DNA of 33,142 bases. It comes from SAR324 cluster bacterium. GTDB lineage: Bacteria; SAR324; NAC60-12. Of the stretch, positions 28,079-33,142 are shown in pieces (the first letter of the stretch is position 1; every line of letters begins with the position of its first letter). Where the stretch lies: the NCBI GenBank assembly GCA_028282505.1, contig JANQHV010000170.1:1-33142 (forward strand), read 5' to 3'. A program made the translations under genes and the position numbers. The notes beneath the pieces are model-generated. The model saw only the letters and a program-made list of their open reading frames with translations, made no database searches and was not told the DNA's origin.

Positions 28079-29263
28079 TCAGGTAGAAGGTAACCAAACC
28101 CAGAAAGTAGAGCCTTCGTCTTTTTTTGAAGTCACTCCGATTTGTCCTCCCATGCGCTCAGTCAACACCTTGGTGATATACAACCCCAAACCAGTGCCCT
28201 GGGCCATCCGTAGATCGCCCACTCGGCTAAACTGGTTAAATACTTGATCAATTTGATCGGTATCAATCCCGACACCCGTATCCTCAACAGAGATTTTGAT
28301 GCCATCATCCACTTCCTGACTTTTTATCTGCACAGAGCCTGACTTTGTATATTTTGCGGCATTGGAAATCAGATTTTCCAGAACGGTTTCTACGTCTTCT
28401 AAAACTGCCTGTACAGACGGTTCTGATTCTGTTAAATCCGTGAGAACGGTTACTTCTGGTGTGAATAAACTGCTCAGTTGTTCCACAGAGATTCGAATCA
28501 GAGGGTTAATTTTTAAAGATTGCGGGGACGGGATTGCGTTTTGAGATTCGATTTTAGCAAGATTCAAAATTTGATTGACCAGTTTGAAAACCCGGTCTGC
28601 ACTTTTTTCGACGATCTGCAAATGCTTCATTTGATCACCGGATGGAAGTTCGCATTTTGCTCCTTGCTGAAGAAATCGCAAATATTGTTGAATCACTGTA
28701 ATGGGGGTGCGCAATTCATGAGAGATGAAATGATAAAAATTCTGGATTGCCTCTGTACGTCTTTCTACTTTTTGCTCTAATTCTGCATTGAGCCTTCTCA
28801 GTTCCTTAATCAACTGATGATTCCACACCTCCAGTTGATAAGCTTCCAAGGCCCGCTTGATGGTAACCTGCATGTCTTTTGGCTCAAAGGGTTTGATCAT
28901 GAATTTATAAACATGCCCTTCATTGATCGAATCAATGATCACATTGACATCCGTGAATCCTGTCAAAATGATGCGAACTGTTTCAGGAATGAAAGGCATG
29001 GTTTGTTTTAGAAATTCCACACCCGTCATGTTTGGCATACGTTGATCAGAAATAATGAGATGAATTTGTTCCGAGGCAATTTTCACAAGATCCAACGCCT
29101 CTTCTCCATCGGTGGCAGTTAAAAGATTGTAGTCATCTTCCAATAATCCAACCAGGGCTCTCAAATTCCGTTCCTCATCGTCAACCAACAATATGGTATA
29201 TTGTTTGTTGTTCCTTTCCATCGCTTTTGTTTTTTTGATGCTTTCTTTTGTCAAATAGGCCAT
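28079..29263 (-). CDS. Receiver-histidine kinase, paralog 1
   Basis: A 394-residue REC-HisKA-HATPase protein, exactly the same length as paralog 2. D73 lies in IISDQRMPNMTGVEFL and H182 in FISHELRTPITVIQQYLRF; the ATPase has NLISNAAKYT, DTGVGID and GTGLGLYITKVLTER. All phosphorelay residues are intact. GGGGGGAACTC stands before ATG 29263, and the solute-binding protein follows 32 bp downstream. Directly upstream, with the same 21-bp spacing as in copy 2, is a relic of a membrane-kinase C-terminus. This gene therefore once followed its own kinase. Confidence 0.92.
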   Translation of the reverse strand: MAYLTKESIKKTKAMERNNKQYTILLVDDEERNLRALVGLLEDDYNLLTATDGEEALDLVKIASEQIHLIISDQRMPNMTGVEFLKQTMPFIPETVRIILTGFTDVNVIIDSINEGHVYKFMIKPFEPKDMQVTIKRALEAYQLEVWNHQLIKELRRLNAELEQKVERRTEAIQNFYHFISHELRTPITVIQQYLRFLQQGAKCELPSGDQMKHLQIVEKSADRVFKLVNQILNLAKIESQNAIPSPQSLKINPLIRISVEQLSSLFTPEVTVLTDLTESEPSVQAVLEDVETVLENLISNAAKYTKSGSVQIKSQEVDDGIKISVEDTGVGIDTDQIDQVFNQFSRVGDLRMAQGTGLGLYITKVLTERMGGQIGVTSKKDEGSTFWVWLPST

Positions 29264-29284
29264 GAGTTCCCCCCTCGATCAAAA

Positions 29285-29338
29285 TTAATGGATTTTGCTA
29301 CTGTCAAACTCCAGAGGAATAAGTAAGATTAAAGTTAA
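29285..29338 (-). pseudogene. Relic of a membrane histidine kinase C-terminus
   Basis: The minus frame ending at TAA 29285 reads TLILLIPLEFDSSKIH, aligning without gaps to the end of the 25388-27109 kinase (TLVLYLPLTLDSSNIH; 10 of 16 identical). The stop is 21 bp from the next ATG in both places. Upstream of about 29338 the similarity is lost. It marks a duplication breakpoint. Confidence 0.7.
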
Positions 29339-29360
29339 ATTATTTCAAACGAGTTATAAA

Positions 29361-29388
29361 GGTCAAGACTGTCAAAATAGTCTTGACC
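29361..29388. terminator. Bidirectional terminator-like hairpin
   Basis: GGTCAAGACT (29361-29370) and AGTCTTGACC (29379-29388) form a perfect 10-bp stem with an 8-nt loop. On the minus strand a short TTTATAA run follows. It may end the transcript from 29.4-30 kb before the signalling operon. Confidence 0.5.
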
Positions 29389-29399
29389 AAATCATTCTT

Positions 29400-29471
29400 C
29401 TAATAAGAATCTATCCTGAAGCTTTTTATATGTCTATGCTGTTGTTGTTCCAAATCGTCTGAAATCAAACA
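29400..29471 (-). pseudogene. Diverged copy of the 102-bp coding repeat
   Basis: Read on the minus strand, the last 24 codons give CLISDDLEQQQHRHIKSFRI plus DSY and a stop. This parallels the repeat at 32935-33142 (CLILDDLERQQDRHINNFRV plus DFS and a stop). Several differences are synonymous or conservative (CGA/AGA, ATT/ATA, GTA/ATA). No start is preserved upstream, so it is a relic. Confidence 0.55.
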
Positions 29472-29525
29472 AATCTTGCACAAGTTCGTCCAAATCGTCC
29501 GAAGTTAGAAAAGGGGTAGGGCGTT

Positions 29526-29556
29526 GTCAGGTAGGCTCTAACAGTCAGGTAGGCTC
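29526..29556. repeat. Short direct repeat, 18-bp period
   Basis: GTCAGGTAGGCTC occurs at 29526-29538 and again at 29544-29556, just after the InsA-like stop on the minus strand. It may be a slippage product or part of an element end. Confidence 0.4.
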
Positions 29557-29560
29557 AGGT

Positions 29561-29830
29561 CTAATCAGTAGATTGTTTTAACCAATTAGAAATTGTGATA
29601 GGAGAAACCCCAAAAGTTCGAGACACTCCTCTCAGGCTGCCTTGTTTCTTGTATGCACGCAAAATTTTCTGTTTTTGGGCCTCGCTGTATCTTATTTTAG
29701 GGGCTAATACTTTCGAGGCACCACAGTCTCTGCATTTGTATTGCTGGTTACCACAAATATTGAAACCATTTTTGATAACATTGAGGCTGCCACAGTCTCT
29801 GCATGAAAGTTTTTGCACTGTTTTATCCAT
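29561..29830 (-). CDS. IS1-like InsA (zinc finger plus helix-turn-helix), solitary
   Basis: An 89-residue complete frame, the size of IS1 InsA. Two CxxC knuckles form a zinc ribbon (CRDCGSLNVIKNG, then CRDCGASKVL). Residues 48-86 form a helix-turn-helix (GVSRTFGVSPITISNWLKQ). In IS1 this product binds element ends and is fused to InsB by a -1 frameshift; no InsB frame follows here. It is therefore either an IS remnant or a free DNA-binding protein. The flanks hold a long hairpin upstream and a short direct repeat downstream, but no clear terminal inverted repeats. It is unrelated in detail to the InsA scrap at 22336. Confidence 0.65.
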   Translation of the reverse strand: MDKTVQKLSCRDCGSLNVIKNGFNICGNQQYKCRDCGASKVLAPKIRYSEAQKQKILRAYKKQGSLRGVSRTFGVSPITISNWLKQSTD

Positions 29831-29913
29831 TACATTCGGTCCGAGTTGATATGTGTTCTTTCAGTACACAACAAAACTTCGTTTTGCCATCAAATCCACA
29901 AACTACTCCAGCA

Positions 29914-29964
29914 CAGGTGAGAGATCTAAAGCTAGCATTGTCAACTGCCGGAGATCTCTCCCTG
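29914..29964. repeat. Long hairpin with 13-bp stem
   Basis: CAGG-T-GAGAGATCT (29914-29927) pairs with AGATCTCTC-CCTG (29952-29964), with one bulged T and a 24-nt loop. It lies between the InsA-like gene and the end of the 829-residue protein gene. It lacks a T-tract and could be a processed 3' structure or an element end. Confidence 0.5.
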
Positions 29965-30047
29965 TAGAGGTGAGCAATTTGGGAGATGCCACGGATGCTA
30001 TTATTGTTGTGTGATGAGATTTTTTGCTTTAACGTTTATGAAGACAA

Positions 30048-32537
30048 TCACAATGGATTTTCATTATCGATAAAAGTCTGTATGCCCTTAGACAAGGATT
30101 GGATCATTTGATGAGCTTTTAGCTCATCAGGCAGGCTGTCAATGATAGTTTTCAGAGCGCGAAAAAGGGCAGGGCGTATTACATTGGGGGTTTCAAAACT
30201 TTCCATATAATATGCATGGCCATCGATCTTTCGATTATACCATCCTGCTGCGTCTCCTTCCACCGGAACAATAGGTTTTTGTTGAAATAGTTGAAAATAG
30301 GGAGTCACTTCTGAAGGACGTTTAAAAAATGTCTCACCAAATGCGATCACAGTGCCTTTGCCCACTGTTAAATAAACGGCTTCATCCAAATGTTTTTCTT
30401 CGATATTCTTATCAAGGTATTCTCTTTCAATTCGTTCGAGATAGCCCAATTCTTTATAAAATGCCAACACTTGTTGAATAAATTCCTGAAAAGAAGGGTA
30501 AAGCTGCAGGCCATATCGATTGTGCTCAAAAAACGTCAGTTGTAAATTCAAAACCTGAGGAGTGTATATATGAGAACGAACTTCTTTTCCGAAACCAATC
30601 CATTCGACTGATGCTTTGGGCAATGGGTTTCCACTCGATTGCTTGGTGACTTTTGATTTGGGCTTGTTTTCTTTAGGTAGCGTATTGACCCGCCCTGTCA
30701 TACTTTTGAATGTCTGAAAGACTTTCTTGGACAATTTCTTGCCGTATTTTCGGGTGTGCTCCCATTGCATTTTGAGTGTAGTTGCCTGACAGGCTTTTTC
30801 CACTTTGGCCTGGCTCCCTATTTCTACAGATCGAATGTTCATGGCTTCAGGGATTTCTCCTTTCAGTTGACCTGCCGATTGCATGGTTGCAATTCCCCGG
30901 TGCACATTTTCTGACAAAGCAGCCACTTGTGCGACATTGAGTGAGTCCAGCCATTTTTTTTCCTGTTCCCTGATTTTTTCGAGCGGGTCTGAACTATCGA
31001 AAGGGTCGAGAGAAGGAAAATACTTTTCGGTATCCTTTAAACCCTCACACATTTCAGGGCTCAATTGATGGCTTTGATCGAAGGTACGATCGGCTTCATC
31101 CAGGGATGTGAAAATATTTTCTACACTTTCGTATGCCGCTACTTTGGCTAATGCGTATTGAGGATCATCACTTTTGCCCGACACAACATTGCGTTTATCC
31201 ATTTCGTAGAGTTCGGTATGCAACCAGTACTTGAAATAATGATGCTTCCAGGCCAGGTAATCAAAAATACCCGTATCACACAGAAGATGAGAAGTGAACT
31301 TTCTGAATCGCTCTGCAATCAAGTCATGGTTGTGTGACTCACGAAATATAGGCTCACGGGATCTCAAAATCTTACAAATGTTGAGTTTGAGATTTTTCCG
31401 AGTCCAGGTATATTCCTCCTGTATGGATCGGGGTAACAGATTTTTAATTTCCTTCAAAGGAGCTTCTGCAAATTCTAATAATTCTTTTTGAGAAAGTTTT
31501 GATTCGGAAACAGTCGCTTTTTTGAAAAATTTTTGATTTTTCAGCATCAACGAAATCACATTGTAAGTTCCAATGACTTTAGAGGCATAGATTCGAAGAA
31601 TTTTTTCTTTTGCAGCACTGTCCCCCATGAATAAAAGTTTGAGATAATCGAGCAATTCTTCTGAACTGCCATAAAATGGTAAAATCGATTTGATGACCTG
31701 ATGTTGTTCTGGAGTCAACTGTTCTGAGATAAATTCTCTTATGTCTTCACATAAAATCAAAGCTTCTTTCACAGACATCTGATCAAAAACCAATCCATCT
31801 TCTGAAACAATTTGGGTTCCATTTTTCGAATCATTATCCGGGCTGATGAGCAACTTGTTTTTTAAAGTTTCGAAATAATCAGAGACAGGTTGAGCATCTG
31901 AATCCCCAAAAAAATTTTCCCAGGTGGCTTTCTTGCTATCTCCTGAGATATCCAAATCGATAAAATCGGGATTATCTTCTTCCGGTTCGTCAAAAAATGA
32001 ATTGTCCTTATGGTCATCCCAGTCAGTGCTCGTTTGTTCTTCACCCAGGATAGTGAATGAACTGTCTGCAACCATTGAATTTCCTTGTTTTTCTAATCCT
32101 TCTGCAAGCATATCTCCTCCTTTTTCAGCCTGAGTGAGACAGGCATTGAATTCTTGAAACAATATTTCAATTTCTTGATAAAACCCAGTTTCTGTCGGAT
32201 CTTTCTGAATTTGTCCCAAGGAACTGCGTAATGTATCGCGTGCCTTGTTGAGCAACTGTATGTAAAGCTCCTCATTGCCACTGGCTGTCCCATGGAGCAT
32301 CGTAATCTTGCTCATTTTTTGGAGGAGCTTTTGCAGTGGCTTCATTCCCATGTGAGCAACATTATTCTCAATCGATTGAAACATTGAAGATGTTGCCACT
32401 CGCATTTCGCTACTGCCTGGATTATTACCCAGGGCTTGTAGACTTTGTATCAATGGTCCCACAGAATCAAGAACCTGGTTACTATGGGCGGCTAATTGAA
32501 TGATTTGCTGTGGATCGGGAGATTGTTTTTCAGACAT
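30048..32537 (-). CDS. Large soluble protein of unknown function (829 aa)
   Basis: I do not recognise a family. There is no signal peptide or membrane span. Residues about 1-165 are helical and could be an HPt-like or scaffold bundle, but no phospho-His motif is evident. Residues about 165-235 are an acidic, low-complexity linker (DEPEEDNPDFIDLD). Residues about 250-560 are helical. A basic Ser/Lys-rich linker (about 625-660) separates a C-terminal domain of some 165 residues (VEWIGFGKEVRSHIYTPQVL onward) rich in aromatic residues. It begins 1 bp after the STAS stop, so the two are coexpressed and probably act together, perhaps in a partner-switching output (inference). Confidence 0.75.
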   Translation of the reverse strand: MSEKQSPDPQQIIQLAAHSNQVLDSVGPLIQSLQALGNNPGSSEMRVATSSMFQSIENNVAHMGMKPLQKLLQKMSKITMLHGTASGNEELYIQLLNKARDTLRSSLGQIQKDPTETGFYQEIEILFQEFNACLTQAEKGGDMLAEGLEKQGNSMVADSSFTILGEEQTSTDWDDHKDNSFFDEPEEDNPDFIDLDISGDSKKATWENFFGDSDAQPVSDYFETLKNKLLISPDNDSKNGTQIVSEDGLVFDQMSVKEALILCEDIREFISEQLTPEQHQVIKSILPFYGSSEELLDYLKLLFMGDSAAKEKILRIYASKVIGTYNVISLMLKNQKFFKKATVSESKLSQKELLEFAEAPLKEIKNLLPRSIQEEYTWTRKNLKLNICKILRSREPIFRESHNHDLIAERFRKFTSHLLCDTGIFDYLAWKHHYFKYWLHTELYEMDKRNVVSGKSDDPQYALAKVAAYESVENIFTSLDEADRTFDQSHQLSPEMCEGLKDTEKYFPSLDPFDSSDPLEKIREQEKKWLDSLNVAQVAALSENVHRGIATMQSAGQLKGEIPEAMNIRSVEIGSQAKVEKACQATTLKMQWEHTRKYGKKLSKKVFQTFKSMTGRVNTLPKENKPKSKVTKQSSGNPLPKASVEWIGFGKEVRSHIYTPQVLNLQLTFFEHNRYGLQLYPSFQEFIQQVLAFYKELGYLERIEREYLDKNIEEKHLDEAVYLTVGKGTVIAFGETFFKRPSEVTPYFQLFQQKPIVPVEGDAAGWYNRKIDGHAYYMESFETPNVIRPALFRALKTIIDSLPDELKAHQMIQSLSKGIQTFIDNENPL

Positions 32538-32538
32538 T

Positions 32539-32886
32539 TTACAAATTCTCTTGAAGTTGAACTAATGCTTCCTGTTCGGTATCATAGCAAATAAAGGTTT
32601 TGTCCAGACCAACACTTTTAATGACCCTTAAGACATCGTCATTGAGTTGACAAAGCATCCACTGGATATCTGCTTTATGAGAATCTTTGAGCAAACTGTA
32701 AAGAACCCCTATTCCGGCAGAATCGATTTTGATTACTTTTTCTAAATTCACTAAAATGGCTTTCAGGTGATTGTCTTCTCTCAGGGTTTGAACATAAAAC
32801 CGAAAAGAATCTGAATTTTGCCAGGTGATATCGTTTTCTACATGGATAATACAGATATCATTTTCAATACGTTGGGATAATTTCAT
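32539..32886 (-). CDS. STAS-domain anti-sigma-factor-antagonist-like protein
   Basis: A 115-residue single STAS domain of SpoIIAA/RsbV size. The conserved loop IDSAGIGVLYSLLKDSHK holds D55-S56, S56 being the residue phosphorylated in the family. Such proteins are controlled by an RsbW-type kinase and a PP2C phosphatase; no kinase is visible, and the only PP2C lies at 2446-3663. Its ATG overlaps the TGA of the frame coming from the upstream repeat gene, and no ribosome site is evident, which suggests translational coupling. The 829-residue protein follows at once. Confidence 0.88.
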   Translation of the reverse strand: MKLSQRIENDICIIHVENDITWQNSDSFRFYVQTLREDNHLKAILVNLEKVIKIDSAGIGVLYSLLKDSHKADIQWMLCQLNDDVLRVIKSVGLDKTFICYDTEQEALVQLQENL

Positions 32887-32934
32887 ATTTTTGCTAAGTG
32901 CATATATTCGTGAATCAATATCTTCAGAAAACCA

Positions 32935-33142
32935 CGATTCAAAAACGGGTTAACTTCCATTTAAGAAAAATCTACCCTGAAGTTGTTAATATGTCGATCT
33001 TGTTGTCGTTCCAAATCGTCCAAAATCAAACAACCTCGATTCAAAAACGGGTTAACTTCTATTTCAGAAAAATCTACCCTGAAGTTGTTAATATGTCGAT
33101 CTTGTTGTCGTTCCAAATCGTCCAAAATCAAACAACCTCGAT
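32935..33142. repeat. 102-bp tandem repeat, two units plus start of a third
   Basis: Units begin at 32935, 33037 and 33139 (the last cut by the window edge). The two full units differ at 2 of 102 positions. The exact multiple of three and near-identity mean recent tandem duplication with the reading frame kept. Confidence 0.95.
32961..33142 (-). CDS. Repeat protein with 34-aa units, 5' end outside window
   Basis: The minus frame is open from the right edge to TAA 32961 and encodes a 34-residue unit containing ILDDLERQQDRHINNFRVDF and EIEVNPFLNRG. The final unit ends in FS-stop because GAA (Glu) became TAA. Without that change the frame continues through EVNPFLNRGFLKILIHEY to a TGA overlapping the STAS ATG. 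A start (ATG 32960, from ATA) has appeared just after the stop, so a 25-codon frame could still be translated into the STAS gene. I do not recognise the protein. A diverged copy with the same C-terminal residues lies at 29400-29471. Coding is inferred from frame keeping. Confidence 0.5.
   Translation of the reverse strand, partial: RGCLILDDLERQQDRHINNFRVDFSEIEVNPFLNRGCLILDDLERQQDRHINNFRVDFS

Noticed and set aside
29872-29886. CAAAAC-TTC-GTTTTG hairpin as a terminator
   Set aside because: It sits just upstream of the InsA-like start on the minus strand, with no T-tract in either direction and a stem too short to be convincing.
32935-33142. CRISPR-like array
   Set aside because: The 102-bp units are contiguous, with no spacers, and keep a reading frame.

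Overview
The window is about 33 kb of a bacterial chromosome of moderate G+C (about 40-45% by eye). It is gene dense and short of RNA genes: I see no rRNA, tRNA or CRISPR array. Gram-negative features are periplasmic c-type cytochromes, many two-component proteins and a CheB. A selenoprotein gene with its own SECIS-like hairpin, a sucrose synthesis/cleavage cluster and the abundance of hybrid kinases would suit a free-living, possibly marine, deltaproteobacterium-like lineage. That placement is inference; no phylogenetic marker is present.

Layout. (1) 1-2190, minus: metY-metA, making homocysteine by the O-acetylhomoserine route; metA runs off the left edge. (2) 2446-4652: a cNMP-binding/PP2C phosphatase converging on a PflX-like radical SAM protein. 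(3) 4824-10643, plus: fructokinase, a fused sucrose-phosphate synthase/phosphatase and sucrose synthase, then a small Cys-motif protein and a terminator. (4) 10644-11131: non-coding, with a 111-bp MITE-like inverted repeat. (5) 11132-16249, plus: hybrid histidine kinase, receiver-kinase and CheB, converging on a GGDEF-EAL protein (16266-17672, minus). (6) 17749-18979, minus: moaB and an FAH-family hydrolase. (7) 19103-22325, plus: an ArsC/thioredoxin-like selenoprotein read through an in-frame TGA, a cytochrome c', a di-haem cytochrome c and a DUF790/Bax1-like protein. (8) 22326-22718: IS1 debris plus one end of the MITE. (9) 22719-29345, minus: a repeated signalling module (receiver-kinase, solute-binding protein, membrane histidine kinase) with relics showing at least one duplication. 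(10) 29361-30047: a repeat relic, a lone InsA-like protein and hairpins. (11) 30048-33142, minus: a 102-bp (34-codon) tandem coding repeat entering from the right edge, then a STAS protein and an 829-residue protein I do not recognise.

How the parts work together. The sucrose genes form a closed cycle: UDP-glucose plus fructose-6-P to sucrose, sucrose to NDP-glucose plus fructose, and fructose back to fructose-6-P. The signalling block 22.7-29.3 kb looks like a periplasmic binding protein feeding a membrane kinase and soluble receiver-kinases. It has been duplicated, and one receiver now carries Glu in place of the phospho-accepting Asp. The STAS protein and the distant PP2C phosphatase are the kind of parts used in partner-switching, but no RsbW-type kinase is visible.

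The most noteworthy items are the selenoprotein with its SECIS, the 34-aa repeat gene whose frame runs into the STAS start codon, and the duplicated sensory module with a Glu-substituted receiver.
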